Shown: positions 22,380 through 32,615 of the stretch, piece after piece | How positions within the stretch are numbered: the first letter of the stretch is position 1 | Layout: each line of letters begins with the position of its first letter | Origin: Methylothermaceae bacterium | GTDB lineage: Bacteria > Pseudomonadota > Gammaproteobacteria > Methylococcales > Methylothermaceae | Length of the DNA stretch: 64,000 bases | Assembly (NCBI GenBank): GCA_026981855.1 | Contig: JALSIB010000043.1 | Location: 1 to 64,000 of the forward strand | Reading direction: 5' to 3' | Made by a program: the position numbers and the translations under genes | The notes under the pieces: model-generated | What the model saw: the letters and a program-made list of their open reading frames with translations, nothing else | What the model was told of the DNA's origin: nothing | Database searches by the model: none

Positions 22380-22416
22380 AAAAGTATTCACGGCGTTTTT
22401 CGAAGCAGGCCACCTG
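22380..22416 (+). repeat. Degenerate copy of the element at 62.2 kb
   Basis: The stretch from GTATTCACGGCG through TTTTTCGAAGCAGG to CCACC is nearly the same as the reverse complement of the left half of the hairpin element at 62135-62222 (GTATTTACGGCG, TTTTTCGAATCGG, CCACC). It lies in the 313-nt gap between the divergent ferredoxin and lhr genes, which otherwise holds only the ferredoxin promoter. No matching second arm is seen here. Confidence 0.55.
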
Positions 22417-22514
22417 CCTCGACCTCGAATCCCTATACCCCTTCATTCTCCACCGTTCACCATGCCGGCGCCCCTCGTCCTCCCACCTGAAATCCCAAAC
22501 CCCGCTTTTTTCCC

Positions 22515-25500
22515 ATGCCACTGAAAGAATGGTTTCATCCCGCGGTCACGTCGTGGTTCCAGAACACTTTCGACGCCCCCACCGCGTGTCAACGAGCCGC
22601 CTGGAAAGCGCTCAAAACCGGCCGGCACGCCGTGATCGCCGCGCCTACCGGTTCAGGAAAGACCCTGGCAGCCTTCCTTTCAGCCATCGACGATCTGGTC
22701 AGTGAGGCCGAATCGGGCCACCTGGCCGACGCCGTCCAAGTGCTCTATGTTTCTCCCCTCAAGGCCCTGAGCCACGACATCGAAAAGAATCTGGAACAGC
22801 CTCTCGCCTCCATCCAGGCCAAACTGCTCGAAACGGGTCTCTCCCATCCCCCCATCCGCGCCCAGAGCCGCACCGGCGACACCACCGCGGCCGCCAGGCG
22901 CGCCATGGCCAGGCGCCCCCCCCATATCCTGGTCACCACGCCCGAATCCCTCTATATCCTGCTGACTTCCGAAAGCGGGCAGCGGATGCTGGAGACGGTC
23001 CGAACCGTCATCGTCGATGAAATACACGCCCTGATCGGCAACAAGCGGGGCGCCCACTTGGCCTTGTCCCTGGAAAGACTGTCCTATCTGTGCCAACGGC
23101 GGATCACCCGCATCGGCCTTTCCGCCACCCAGGCACCGCTGGAAACCGTGGCGCGTTTCCTGCTGGGAAACCGCCCCCTCCAGCAGTGTGAAATCATCGA
23201 TTCGGGGCATCTTCGCAGCCTGGATGTGGACATCGTCCTGCCCGACCTGCCACTGGAAGCGGTCCTCTCGCAGGAAGCGGCCAAATCCCTCTACGACCGT
23301 ATGACGGAGCTGATCCAGAGACATCGCACCACCCTGGTGTTCGTCAACACCCGCCGCCAGGCCGAGCGGGTGGCCCGGGCACTGGGGGAACGACTGGGAG
23401 ACGACCAGGTGACCTCCCATCACGGCAGCCTGGCCCGTCCCCAGCGCCTGGAAGCCGAACGTCGCCTCAAGGCCGGAGAGCTGAAGGCACTGGTGGCCAC
23501 CGCATCCCTCGAACTGGGCATCGACATCGGCGAGGTGGACCTGGTGTGCCAAGTGGGCGTCACCGACTCTGTCGCCACCTGGCTGCAACGGCTGGGACGC
23601 GCAGGCCATCGGCTCGACCGCATCCCCAAAGGGCGGCTCTTCCCCGCCAGCCGCGACGAACTGGTGACCTCGCTGGCATTGGTGGACGCGATCCGGCGGC
23701 GGGAACTGGAATCCTGCCATATCGCCCCGGCCCATCTGGACGTGCTGGCCCAGCAGATCGTCGCCATGTGCGCAACAGACGAGTGGGAAGAAGACCGGTT
23801 GTTACAGACCATCCGCCGGGCTGCCCCCTATTCGGGGCTGCCACGGGAAACCTTCACAGAGATCCTCACCATGCTGGCGGAAGGCTATGCCACCTCCCGC
23901 GGCCGCCGCGGCGCCTATCTACACTGGGACCGTATCCGGCACCGCCTCAGTGGCCGCGGGGGCGCCCGCCTCACCGCCATCACCTGCGGCGGCGCCATTC
24001 CCGATACCGCCGACTACCGGGTGATCGTCGAACCCACCGGTGAGGTGATCGGCAGCGTGGACGAGGACTTCGCCATCGAGAGCCTGGCCGGCGACATCTT
24101 CCAGCTCGGCAACAACAGTTGGCGGGTACTGAGACTGGAGCGCGACGCCCTGCGGGTGGAGGACGCAAAAGGCGCCCCGCCCAGCATTCCCTTCTGGTTC
24201 GGCGAGGCACCGGGCCGCAGCGACGTGCTCGCCACAGCGGTCTCCCGGCTGCGGGAGGAAATCTTCCAAGGCGTCATGAAAACCACAGGGCGGGCAGAAA
24301 TCGGTCTGAAGGGCATCCCCGGCCCGGACGGCCGGATTTCGAGCGTACAGGGACATATTCACAGCGCCCCCCAAGACCGGCCCCTGTCCTCCACCCCCAG
24401 TCCTTTGGAGGCTATCCAATCCCGACTGCAGCAGGCGCTGCAAGTGAATCCCGAGGCTGTCCGCCAGGCCGTGGAATATCTGGCCGCCGCCGGCAAAGCC
24501 TTGGGCACCATGCCAAGCCAGAAGCGTATCGTGCTGGAGCGGTTCTTCGACGAGGCCGGCGACCTGCACCTGATTATCCACAGCCCCTACGGCAGCCGCA
24601 TCAACCGCGCCTGGGGGCTGGCGCTTCGCAAGCGTTTCTGCCGCCGCTTCAATTTCGAGCTCCAGGCTGCCGCCACCGAGGACGCCTTGCTGCTGTCCCT
24701 GGGATCGGGACAGAGCTTTCCCCTGGGAGCGGTGAAAGAGTTTCTCAACAGCGCCGCGGTGCGCGACCTGCTGATCCAGGCGGTGCTGGACAACCCCATG
24801 TTCACCGCCCGCTGGCGCTGGAACGCCACCGTCTCCCTGGCGGTGCGGCGTTTCCGCAACGGCCGCAAGACGCCTCCCTACCTGATCCGTATGGAGGCCG
24901 AAGATCTGGTGACCGCGGTGTTTCCCGACCAACTGGCCTGCCTGGAGAACATTCAGGGCGACCGGGAGATCCCCGATCATCCGCTGGTGCGCCAGACCCT
25001 GGCGGATTGCCTTCATGAAGCCATGGACATCGAAGGACTGGAGCGGATTCTGCGCGGAATCGAACAGGGCGCCATCGAGGTCGTGGCACGGGAAACCGTC
25101 GAGCCCTCCCCCCTCGCCGCCGAAATGGTCGGCGCCCGCATCTACGCCTTTCTCGATGGCGCGCCACTGGAGGAAAGGCGGGTACGGGCGGTGTCGCAAA
25201 GACGCTGGCTGGATCCGGAGCTTTCCGGCGACCTGGCGCGTCTCGACGCCGGCGCGATCGCCCGGGTGAAACAGGAAGCCCGGCCCCGGCCCCGCGACAT
25301 CGAGGAAATGCACGATGCCCTGCTGTGCGGTGGATATCTCCCTCATTCCGGATGCGATCCCGAATGGCTTCGGCTTCTGGACACCCTGAGCGCTCAGGGA
25401 AGGGCCCTGAAACTCGACGGCCGCCTTTGGATCGCCAGTGAACACTGGCCCCGCTGGCGGGCCGCCAGGCCGGAGCTGGGGGCTCCCCCCGAATTCTCTC

Positions 25501-26762
25501 TCCCCCCTGAACTGGACAAAGAAGCCTGGGACAGGGAGGAGGCCCTGGCGGCCATCCTGCGCGACCGGCTCTCCCAAACCGGTCCCGTCACCCTGGAAAC
25601 CCTGGCCGGGGAAACGGCGATCGAGTCTTCCGTCATTGAGTCGGCGCTGCTTCGACTGGAACAGGAAGGCAGTGTTCTGCGCGGAGATTTCGGCTGGTGC
25701 GAACGCACGCTTCTGGCCAGAATCCACCGTCTCACCCTCAAGACCCTGAGAGCGGCCATCGAACCTGTCTCCCACGCCGGTTTCATGCGCTTTCTGCTGC
25801 GCTGGCAGCATCTCCATCCTGAAACCCGGCTGGAGGGCCCTCAGGCCTTGAACGAAATTCTCGATCAACTGGAAGGATTCGAAGCGACGGCGGAGCAGTG
25901 GGAAAAAACCCTCCTCCCCGCCCGCCTGGCGGCATACGACCCCACATGGCTGGACCGGCTCTGCCTGGGAGGACGATACCGATGGCTGAGGCTGACGCCG
26001 AGCGGCAAGCTGACACCGCCCCGCCGGATTCCACTGGCATTCATCGCCAGGCGCCACCTGCGGCGATGGATCGGACCCGACCGGCCCACGGCGCATCCCT
26101 CCCCGCTGGGCAGGAAGGTTCTGGAAACGCTGGAACGGGAAGGCGCGCTGTTCTTCGACGAACTTCAGGACGCTTGCCGGCTCCTGCCCACCCAACTGGA
26201 ATCCGCCCTGGCCGAACTGGTGGCCCTGGGTCTGGCCAGCGCGGACAGCTTCGACGGGATGCGGGCACTGACGCTCGCCGAGGCGAAAAAGCGACGTTAC
26301 AAACGGCTACTCCCCACCCTGGAAAATGCCGGCCGCTGGCACAGCCTGCATCATTCGGAGGAAAACGAGCCGGAGAAATCCGCAGAGCACCGCGCCCGAT
26401 GCTTGCTCAAACGCTATGGAGTCGTGTTCCGCGCCATCGCCGCCCGGGAGGCGGCCGCACCCCCCTGGCTCCAGTTGGTCAGGATCTATCGCCGGATGGA
26501 GGCGTGCGGCGAGGTCCGTGGCGGCAGATTCGTCGCCGGCCAGTTCGGCGAACAGTTCGCATTGCCCGAAGCCGTGACGATGTTGCGCCAGGCCGGCAAA
26601 CGAAGCGGGGACGGGACGCTCTCCATCGCCACCCCGGACCCCGCCAACCTGTCGTTTCTGCTCGGCGGCGCAGATCCTCCTGTCGGCGGGGTGGAAACAA
26701 TCCGGCTGGTGAGCGGCGCCCCGGATCCTCGCCTGCCCCCCCCGCAAACGGCCCGTCGCTGA
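22515..26762 (+). CDS. lhr: Lhr-type large ATP-dependent helicase
   Basis: 1415-residue superfamily 2 helicase. Motif I APTGSGKT is at about 41-48, DEIH box in VIVDEIHALIG, motif III SATQAPLE, then the second RecA lobe with FVNTRRQAERVARAL, ATASLELGIDIGEVDLV and QRLGRAGHR. The Lhr-specific winged-helix/beta-barrel core continues, and the long C-terminal part (from about 900) carries several winged-helix-like segments, as in full-length Lhr (about 1500 residues). Lhr translocates 3' to 5' on DNA and is linked to repair; mycobacterial and pseudomonad homologues are damage-associated. The stop lies 5 nt from the stop of the convergent transporter gene. Confidence 0.94.
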   Translation: MPLKEWFHPAVTSWFQNTFDAPTACQRAAWKALKTGRHAVIAAPTGSGKTLAAFLSAIDDLVSEAESGHLADAVQVLYVSPLKALSHDIEKNLEQPLASIQAKLLETGLSHPPIRAQSRTGDTTAAARRAMARRPPHILVTTPESLYILLTSESGQRMLETVRTVIVDEIHALIGNKRGAHLALSLERLSYLCQRRITRIGLSATQAPLETVARFLLGNRPLQQCEIIDSGHLRSLDVDIVLPDLPLEAVLSQEAAKSLYDRMTELIQRHRTTLVFVNTRRQAERVARALGERLGDDQVTSHHGSLARPQRLEAERRLKAGELKALVATASLELGIDIGEVDLVCQVGVTDSVATWLQRLGRAGHRLDRIPKGRLFPASRDELVTSLALVDAIRRRELESCHIAPAHLDVLAQQIVAMCATDEWEEDRLLQTIRRAAPYSGLPRETFTEILTMLAEGYATSRGRRGAYLHWDRIRHRLSGRGGARLTAITCGGAIPDTADYRVIVEPTGEVIGSVDEDFAIESLAGDIFQLGNNSWRVLRLERDALRVEDAKGAPPSIPFWFGEAPGRSDVLATAVSRLREEIFQGVMKTTGRAEIGLKGIPGPDGRISSVQGHIHSAPQDRPLSSTPSPLEAIQSRLQQALQVNPEAVRQAVEYLAAAGKALGTMPSQKRIVLERFFDEAGDLHLIIHSPYGSRINRAWGLALRKRFCRRFNFELQAAATEDALLLSLGSGQSFPLGAVKEFLNSAAVRDLLIQAVLDNPMFTARWRWNATVSLAVRRFRNGRKTPPYLIRMEAEDLVTAVFPDQLACLENIQGDREIPDHPLVRQTLADCLHEAMDIEGLERILRGIEQGAIEVVARETVEPSPLAAEMVGARIYAFLDGAPLEERRVRAVSQRRWLDPELSGDLARLDAGAIARVKQEARPRPRDIEEMHDALLCGGYLPHSGCDPEWLRLLDTLSAQGRALKLDGRLWIASEHWPRWRAARPELGAPPEFSLPPELDKEAWDREEALAAILRDRLSQTGPVTLETLAGETAIESSVIESALLRLEQEGSVLRGDFGWCERTLLARIHRLTLKTLRAAIEPVSHAGFMRFLLRWQHLHPETRLEGPQALNEILDQLEGFEATAEQWEKTLLPARLAAYDPTWLDRLCLGGRYRWLRLTPSGKLTPPRRIPLAFIARRHLRRWIGPDRPTAHPSPLGRKVLETLEREGALFFDELQDACRLLPTQLESALAELVALGLASADSFDGMRALTLAEAKKRRYKRLLPTLENAGRWHSLHHSEENEPEKSAEHRARCLLKRYGVVFRAIAAREAAAPPWLQLVRIYRRMEACGEVRGGRFVAGQFGEQFALPEAVTMLRQAGKRSGDGTLSIATPDPANLSFLLGGADPPVGGVETIRLVSGAPDPRLPPPQTARR

Positions 26763-26767
26763 GAAAA

Positions 26768-28210
26768 TCAGAGAAAGACCCGTGGAATCAACCAACCAAG
26801 CAGACCGACCACCACGGGAATGGCGATCAGATTGAGAATCAGGCCGGTGCGGATCATGTCCCGCATGCGGATCAGGCCACAGCCGAAAACGATGGCATTG
26901 GGCGGCGTGGCCACCGGAAACATGAAGGCGCAGGAAGCGGAAAACGTGGCCGGCAACATGAGCCACAACGGATCGATTTCGAATCCCTTGGCGAGAGAGG
27001 CAAGGATGGGAAGGATCATCTGGGTCGTGGAGGTGTTGGAGGTCAACTCCGTCAGAAAAGTCATTCCCCCGGCCACCATGAACATCAAGCCGGTCAGACT
27101 GACATTCCCCATCCCCTCCAGCCTGGAAGCCAGCACTGTGGACAGGCCACTGTCGGTAAAACCGGAAGCCAGGGCGAACCCGCCACCGAAGAGGATCACC
27201 ACCGTCCAGGGAAGCCGTCCGAACGCCTTGACGTCCAGCAAAGCCGAGCCCCCTCTGGCCGGGATCATGAACAACAAGGCCGCCATGGCAATGGCGACCG
27301 TTCCGTCGTCCACCAGATCTCCGTGGGCCAACACGCCCTGCCAGCCGGGCAGCCGCCACGCCCCCAGATCGATCCCCCTGCGCCCCATCCAAAGCATGGC
27401 GGTCACGGCGAATACCGCCGCCACTTTCCATTCCTCCCCCGACACGGGGCCGAGGCGTCGCCGCTCTTCGGCAAGAACGGCGGCGAGATCGATCCCTTTG
27501 CCGAAGCCGCGCAGATACAGGAGCGTCAGACAGATCGCCAGGACCGACAACATGGCCAGACCCAGCGGCACCCCCACAAGCAGCCAGCGGGCGAAATCCA
27601 CTTCCACGGCGGCGGTGTCGCCATAAATTCTCGCGAACACCAGATTGGGCGGGGTGCCCACGAGGGACATCATGCCGCCCAGGGAGGCCGAATAGGCAAT
27701 GGCCAATAACAGCGCGACACCCAGCCGCCGTGTCTTTTCAACCGCCACCAAACCTTCAAAACGACCCACTACCGCAAGGGCGATCGGCAACATGACCAAA
27801 GTCGAGGCGGTATTGGAGATCCACATGGAAAGCAGGGAAGTGGCGGTAATGAACCCCAGAAGCAAAGCGGCCGGATGCCCGCCAAAGCCCCCCAGAACGG
27901 TCAGGGCGATCCTTCGATGCAATCCCCAGCGTTCCATGGCCTGGGCGATCAGAAAACCACCGAGCAGCAGAAACACGGTGGAGTTCATGTATTTACCCGC
28001 CACCACTTTGGTGGCGGCGATACCCAGCAGAGGAAACAAAACCAATGGCAGCAACGCCGTCACCGCCAACGGCACCGCCTCGGTCATCCACAGCAGCGCC
28101 ATCAGCACCGCCACCGCCGCCATGCGGCTGCTCGCCGCCGAACCCAGGTCGAGCAAGGCCAGCAGCGAGAGAAAAACGAGCCACGACAGCAGCAGCGGGC
28201 GGTGCTTCAC
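26768..28210 (-). CDS. DASS (SLC13) family sodium:anion symporter
   Basis: 480-residue membrane protein with about 11-12 helices, related to dicarboxylate/phosphate/sulfate Na+ symporters (CitT/NadC family). The two SNT substrate/Na+ motifs are visible as WISNTAST (about 129-136) and [10 protein letters not shown] in the second half, with the conserved [11 protein letters not shown] near the C-terminus. The substrate cannot be deduced. The first codon overlaps the hemE stop by 4 nt (ATGA), so the two are co-transcribed. A Na+-coupled carrier fits a cell with Na+-NQR. Confidence 0.88.
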   Translation of the reverse strand: MKHRPLLLSWLVFLSLLALLDLGSAASSRMAAVAVLMALLWMTEAVPLAVTALLPLVLFPLLGIAATKVVAGKYMNSTVFLLLGGFLIAQAMERWGLHRRIALTVLGGFGGHPAALLLGFITATSLLSMWISNTASTLVMLPIALAVVGRFEGLVAVEKTRRLGVALLLAIAYSASLGGMMSLVGTPPNLVFARIYGDTAAVEVDFARWLLVGVPLGLAMLSVLAICLTLLYLRGFGKGIDLAAVLAEERRRLGPVSGEEWKVAAVFAVTAMLWMGRRGIDLGAWRLPGWQGVLAHGDLVDDGTVAIAMAALLFMIPARGGSALLDVKAFGRLPWTVVILFGGGFALASGFTDSGLSTVLASRLEGMGNVSLTGLMFMVAGGMTFLTELTSNTSTTQMILPILASLAKGFEIDPLWLMLPATFSASCAFMFPVATPPNAIVFGCGLIRMRDMIRTGLILNLIAIPVVVGLLGWLIPRVFL

Positions 28211-29265
28211 CGGTGCAAGGGGGGGCTCAGTTCATGGACCGCTTCGACCATGGCTTCCACATGGGCGGGTTCCACCGTGGGCAGGATACCGTGTCCCAGA
28301 TTGAAAACATGCCCCGTTCCCGGACCATAGCCTCGCAAAACATCCGCCACCCGGTCACGAATCACTTCCGGCGGGGCGAACAGGGTGATGGGGTCGAGAT
28401 TGCCCTGCAAGGCCACCTGGCCGCCCACACGCCGGCGGGCCTGGCCAATGTCGCAAGTCCAGTCCAGCCCCAGAGCATCGAATCCCGCCCGCGATTGGGC
28501 TTCCAGCCATTGCCCCCCGCCTTTGGTGAAGAGAATGGTGGGTATCCGCCCTCCATCTTTTTCGGTGTTCAGCCGTTGCCGCACCTTGCGCGCCGCCTCC
28601 AGGGAAAAGTTCCGGTAATCGACGGGCGTCAGCACGCCTCCCCAGGTATCGAACAACATCACCGCCTGCGCCCCGGCGGCAATCTGGGCATTGAGATAAT
28701 CGGCCACCGCAAGCGAAAGTTTGTCCAGCAGCCGGGACATCAATTCCGGACGCTGGTACATCAAGGTCTTGACGCGCCTGAAATCCCGGCTGCTGCCGCC
28801 TTCGACCATGTAGGTCGCGAGGGTCCAGGGGCTGCCGGCGAAACCGATCAACGGTATTTTGCCGTTCAGCTCCCGGCGGATCAGCCGCACCGCATCCATC
28901 ACGTAACCCAGATCGGCTTCCGGATCGATGGCGGGCAGTCGCTCTATATCCTCTGCCGAACGAACCGGGCGCTCGAAACAGGGGCCTTCACCTTCCTTGA
29001 AAGCCAGACCCAGCCCCATGGCATCGGGAATGGTCAGGATATCGGAAAAGAGAATGGCGGCATCGAGCCTGAAACGGCGCAGAGGTTGCAACGTGACTTC
29101 ACATGCCAATTCGGGATGGGTGCACAGGCTCATGAAGCTGCCGGCCCGTTGGCGAACCTGGCGATATTCCGGCAGATAGCGCCCTGCCTGGCGCATGAAC
29201 CATACGGGGGTACGGGAGACCGGGCGCTTGAGCAGCGCGTCGATGAAACAATAGCTTTCACTCAT
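28207..29265 (-). CDS. hemE: Uroporphyrinogen decarboxylase
   Basis: 352-residue enzyme removing four carboxyl groups from uroporphyrinogen III to give coproporphyrinogen III. The family signature [16 protein letters not shown] lies at about 20-35, and [16 protein letters not shown] in the middle; [12 protein letters not shown] near the C-terminus is also conserved. Length matches E. coli HemE (354). It follows damX by 38 nt on the same strand, an arrangement seen in several gammaproteobacteria. Confidence 0.96.
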   Translation of the reverse strand: MSESYCFIDALLKRPVSRTPVWFMRQAGRYLPEYRQVRQRAGSFMSLCTHPELACEVTLQPLRRFRLDAAILFSDILTIPDAMGLGLAFKEGEGPCFERPVRSAEDIERLPAIDPEADLGYVMDAVRLIRRELNGKIPLIGFAGSPWTLATYMVEGGSSRDFRRVKTLMYQRPELMSRLLDKLSLAVADYLNAQIAAGAQAVMLFDTWGGVLTPVDYRNFSLEAARKVRQRLNTEKDGGRIPTILFTKGGGQWLEAQSRAGFDALGLDWTCDIGQARRRVGGQVALQGNLDPITLFAPPEVIRDRVADVLRGYGPGTGHVFNLGHGILPTVEPAHVEAMVEAVHELSPPLHR

Positions 29266-29303
29266 GGAGATTCCTTGTCGTATTGAAATGGGATTTGAAA
29301 GGG

Positions 29304-30965
29304 TCAGTCCGGCCGCCGTGACCGCTCCCGGGAAATTTCCTTTTGTACCGAACGCAACCTGCGGAGCCAGGGCTTTTTCCGCCGGATCGCGGGCGGCAGC
29401 AGGCTACGGGCCTTTTTGGCCGCCTCCAGTGAAGGGAACAGCCCGTATAACAGGGGATACCAGTCGTGCCCCTGGCGCCGCTTGTGGTAAAAGGCGAGAG
29501 GCGAAAGGCGCCCGTGGCGTGCCGCAAAATCCTTGAGATCGTCCAGCTTTGCGAACGCCGCAATCTGTAAGGTGAAATACAGCGGTGGCTGTTTCATCAA
29601 CCATTCGGGATCCCGCAACCCTGGCCCGCCCGATGGAGACGGTGTCACCACCGTTGGCACGGAGACGCCATTTTCCCCTTCCTCCGCCGCCGGCTGTTCC
29701 TGGTCCGTTTGCGCCAAAACCGCTTCCGCCCCCGTGGCTGGGGTATCGGTGGGCGGGGCAACCGCGCCGTCAGGGATGGAAAGAACCGAACCGGTCACAT
29801 CGGACGCGGGCGTATCGGATCCGGCGCCGCCAGCGCTCGCTTGACCACCCTTTTTCCCGCTCAGGCTTGCTTTGGCACGATCCTGAATCCCTTCTCCCAG
29901 CGGGAGAGGGATTGGGGTGAGGGCCGAAGATGTTTTCCCCCCGCCGCCGGCAACTGAAAGTTCTCCGGCTTCCCCCTTCGGGGGGGTAACGTTTCCACTT
30001 TCCGGAAGCGGGAGCCTGGAATCGTTTGCCATTAAAGAAACCCTTTCGGTTTCCTCTTGAGGGGCCAGCATGGCGGGGTGGGCGACCTCGGCTTCGGTTG
30101 CCACCGATTCGGGCGTGGCAGGAGCATTCATCCGGCGCTTGGCGGTAACGGCGTTTGCTTTCCGTGGCTCCTGCGGTTGATGCATCTGCCACCAGCCAAC
30201 GCCCATGACCGCCAACACGACCACTGCAAGACCCAGATAGACCGGCCGGGCCAAAGCTCCGTGCCATTGAACGGAAGGCTTGCCCATACGCTGCTGGGCA
30301 TAGCGGCGGATGTTTTCCGGAATTCCATGGGTTGCGCCATACACTCCTTGTAATTCCCTGCTCTCCGGTGCCAGGGTTTTCCCCATTCGATTCCAGAGGC
30401 TCTGCAAGTAATCCTGAGACTGCGCCTGGCTGAGAGGGGGCAGCTCGATGATGTGGGCCTCCTCCACCGCCCACGGATCGGTCCTCCCCTTGATATGAAT
30501 ATCGTCCGGGCGCAGGGCGGCCACGATCCGAAGCGCAGGATGATGAAAAGCGAAACGACACAATGCATCCAGCACCCCCGGCATCAAACGGCCGGCATCG
30601 TCCAGTGCCAAAACGACGACTTCCTCCCGCCCCGCCATGGATTCCAGCCTTTCACTCAACCGGCTTTCAGAGCCGGCATCCATTGCAGGCGACCTTGCCA
30701 AAGCCTGCAGTACCTCCTCGAAAGTCGATTGGCCGGAGGCTTCCATGGCGCAGATTCGCCACCCCGGCAACGCCCGGGAATGGAGCTGCCGCAGCAACGT
30801 GGTTTTTCCGATTCCAACAGGACCCACCAAAAAAACGGGCTGATCCAGATTGGCCAGCAAATGAATGAGCAAATCGAATTTTTGCTGCCGCTCGGGCGCG
30901 AGAAAATCGAACGCCTCCCGCCTTTGGCCTGGTGTGTCGTCAAACGGATGTTCGCCCGTAACCAT
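29304..30965 (-). CDS. damX: DamX-like AAA ATPase with C-terminal SPOR domain
   Basis: 553-residue cell-division-associated protein. An N-terminal AAA/ExeA-like ATPase domain has Walker [10 protein letters not shown] at about 48-56 and a Walker [11 protein letters not shown] membrane helix ([16 protein letters not shown], about 255-270) is followed by a long disordered linker and a C-terminal SPOR domain ([15 protein letters not shown] onward) that binds denuded septal peptidoglycan. The linker contains in-frame stretches that look like translated palindromic repeats. Its start overlaps the aroB stop by 26 nt, the conserved aroK-aroB-damX order. Confidence 0.88.
   Translation of the reverse strand: MVTGEHPFDDTPGQRREAFDFLAPERQQKFDLLIHLLANLDQPVFLVGPVGIGKTTLLRQLHSRALPGWRICAMEASGQSTFEEVLQALARSPAMDAGSESRLSERLESMAGREEVVVLALDDAGRLMPGVLDALCRFAFHHPALRIVAALRPDDIHIKGRTDPWAVEEAHIIELPPLSQAQSQDYLQSLWNRMGKTLAPESRELQGVYGATHGIPENIRRYAQQRMGKPSVQWHGALARPVYLGLAVVVLAVMGVGWWQMHQPQEPRKANAVTAKRRMNAPATPESVATEAEVAHPAMLAPQEETERVSLMANDSRLPLPESGNVTPPKGEAGELSVAGGGGKTSSALTPIPLPLGEGIQDRAKASLSGKKGGQASAGGAGSDTPASDVTGSVLSIPDGAVAPPTDTPATGAEAVLAQTDQEQPAAEEGENGVSVPTVVTPSPSGGPGLRDPEWLMKQPPLYFTLQIAAFAKLDDLKDFAARHGRLSPLAFYHKRRQGHDWYPLLYGLFPSLEAAKKARSLLPPAIRRKKPWLRRLRSVQKEISRERSRRPD
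29851..29929. repeat. REP-like palindromic repeat inside damX
   Basis: CCCTTCTCCC (29889-29898) and GGGAGAGGG (29902-29910) form a hairpin followed by ATTGGGGTGAGGG. This is the pattern of a widespread proteobacterial intergenic repeat, here read in frame in the damX linker as [11 protein letters not shown] second hairpin, CCCCC-TTCG-GGGGG (29972-29985), lies nearby in the same linker. Confidence 0.5.
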
Positions 30966-32028
30966 TCAGGGTCGCTCGCAACAGATCCATCGGCACGGAA
31001 ACGGGCAAGGTGGCTTTTCCGATCGCTTCCAGTAATATCAAACGGAGACGGCCGTCCACGTTCTTCTTGTCGACAGCCATCAAATCGAGAAATTTCCCGC
31101 TGTCCAACTCAGGAGGGGGGCGGGTCGGCAATCCCGCCCGTGAAACGAGATCCACTATCCTTTGCACATCCGAGGGCGACAAACAGCCACAGCGACAGGA
31201 TAAATCGGCGGCCTGGCACATGCCGATGGCCACCGCCTCCCCGTGAAGGTATCGGCCATATCCCATGCCCGTCTCGATGGCATGCCCGAAAGTATGTCCG
31301 AAATTCAAAATCGCCCGCAGGCCGGACTCCCTTTCGTCTTCCGCGACCACATCGGCTTTGTTGCGGCAGGATCGCTCTATGGCATGACTCATGATTTCGG
31401 GATCACGGGCCAGCATCGACGCCATCTTTTCTTCCAGCCAGCGGAAAAAAGGCGCGTCGCGGATCAACCCGTACTTGATCACTTCCGCAATCCCCGCCTT
31501 CAATTCGCGATCGGGGAGAGTATCCAGAACCCGGGTATCGGCGATAACGGCCTGCGGCTGATAAAAGGCACCGATCATATTCTTGCCCAGGGGATGATTG
31601 ACCCCTGTTTTCCCCCCCACCGAAGAATCCACTTGTGCCAGCAATGTCGTGGGAATCTGAATGAACGGAATTCCCCGTTGATAGCAGGCCGCAGCAAAGC
31701 CGACGATGTCGCCGATCACCCCTCCGCCCAGGGCGATCAAAGTCGCGGTCCGGCTGAAACGATGCGCCAACAGGGCGTCGAAAATCGTTTCCACGGTGGC
31801 CAGATGCTTGTGATTTTCTCCATCGGGGAGGATCAGGGAATGTTTTTCCTTTACATTCAATCCGGCCATGACCCGATCCAGATACAACGGCGCCACGACC
31901 TCATTGGTCACGACCATCACCTGCCCGCCTTCGACATGTCGTCCAATCAGCTCGGGCTCGTCCAGGAGGCCGTCCCCTATGTAGATCGGGTAACTCCGTT
32001 CTCCCAGATCAATCCGTAGTGTTTTCAT
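30940..32028 (-). CDS. aroB: 3-dehydroquinate synthase
   Basis: 362-residue NAD+- and metal-dependent enzyme of the shikimate pathway, converting DAHP to 3-dehydroquinate. Landmarks: [42 protein letters not shown] and the metal ligands in [12 protein letters not shown]. Length equals E. coli AroB. Overlaps aroK by 20 nt and damX by 26 nt, indicating tight translational coupling. Confidence 0.97.
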   Translation of the reverse strand: MKTLRIDLGERSYPIYIGDGLLDEPELIGRHVEGGQVMVVTNEVVAPLYLDRVMAGLNVKEKHSLILPDGENHKHLATVETIFDALLAHRFSRTATLIALGGGVIGDIVGFAAACYQRGIPFIQIPTTLLAQVDSSVGGKTGVNHPLGKNMIGAFYQPQAVIADTRVLDTLPDRELKAGIAEVIKYGLIRDAPFFRWLEEKMASMLARDPEIMSHAIERSCRNKADVVAEDERESGLRAILNFGHTFGHAIETGMGYGRYLHGEAVAIGMCQAADLSCRCGCLSPSDVQRIVDLVSRAGLPTRPPPELDSGKFLDLMAVDKKNVDGRLRLILLEAIGKATLPVSVPMDLLRATLNGYGRTSV

Positions 32029-32551
32029 TATCGTACTTGCGATAGGCTTTCAAAATCTTTCTTACCGCCTGACGGCTCGAACACAAGCCGGTATCGACGA
32101 TGATATCGGCGGTACTTTCATACAAGGGCGCCCTTTCTTTCATCAGCAAGCGCAGGCGGGCTTCGGGATCCGGAGTTCTCAACAAGGGCCGGTGGGTGTC
32201 TTTTTGGGTTCTTTCGATCTGCTTTTGCACCGGACAACGAAGATAGACGACAAATCCGTTCTGTGACAACAACGCCCTGTTTTCCCGGCTGAGCACGATC
32301 CCCCCACCCGTCGCCAAAACGACCCCCCGCAAGGGAACAAGTTCCGCCAGCACTTCGCCTTCACGCCTGCGAAACCCGGACTCCCCCTCATACTCGAAAA
32401 TCATCGGAATATCGACGCCGGTTCGCGCCTCGATCTCACGGTCACTGTCGACAAAACGCCTTCCAAGTTCCTTGGCCAGCATTCTTCCGATGGTGGTCTT
32501 GCCCGCCCCCATCGGGCCGATGAGATAAATGTTGTCTCTCTTTCCTGCCAT
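32009..32551 (-). CDS. aroK: Shikimate kinase
   Basis: 180-residue P-loop kinase phosphorylating shikimate. Walker [10 protein letters not shown] (about 12-20), the DSDREIE shikimate/Mg2+ site (DxD), [10 protein letters not shown] and the GGG loop (ATGGGIVL) are all present. The ATG lies only 9 nt after the T tract of an intrinsic terminator belonging to the upstream gene, which leaves little room for an independent promoter or a normal leader. Confidence 0.96.
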   Translation of the reverse strand: MAGKRDNIYLIGPMGAGKTTIGRMLAKELGRRFVDSDREIEARTGVDIPMIFEYEGESGFRRREGEVLAELVPLRGVVLATGGGIVLSRENRALLSQNGFVVYLRCPVQKQIERTQKDTHRPLLRTPDPEARLRLLMKERAPLYESTADIIVDTGLCSSRQAVRKILKAYRKYDNENTTD

Positions 32552-32560
32552 GGGACACCC

Positions 32561-32585
32561 AAAAAAAAGCCGGGGAATCCCCGGC
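32561..32585 (-). terminator. Intrinsic terminator immediately before aroK
   Basis: Stem GCCGGGGA/TCCCCGGC (32569-32576 with 32578-32585) around a single base on the DNA, followed on the minus strand by eight Ts (32568 down to 32561). It ends the secreted PPC-protein transcript. Confidence 0.8.
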
Positions 32586-32615
32586 CCTAAACAGTACCTT
32601 GGCGAACCCGATCCG

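Noticed and set aside
23919-26195. 758-codon minus-strand open frame opposite the Lhr helicase
   Set aside because: Opposite a gene with full helicase motifs; proline/glycine-rich low-complexity product.
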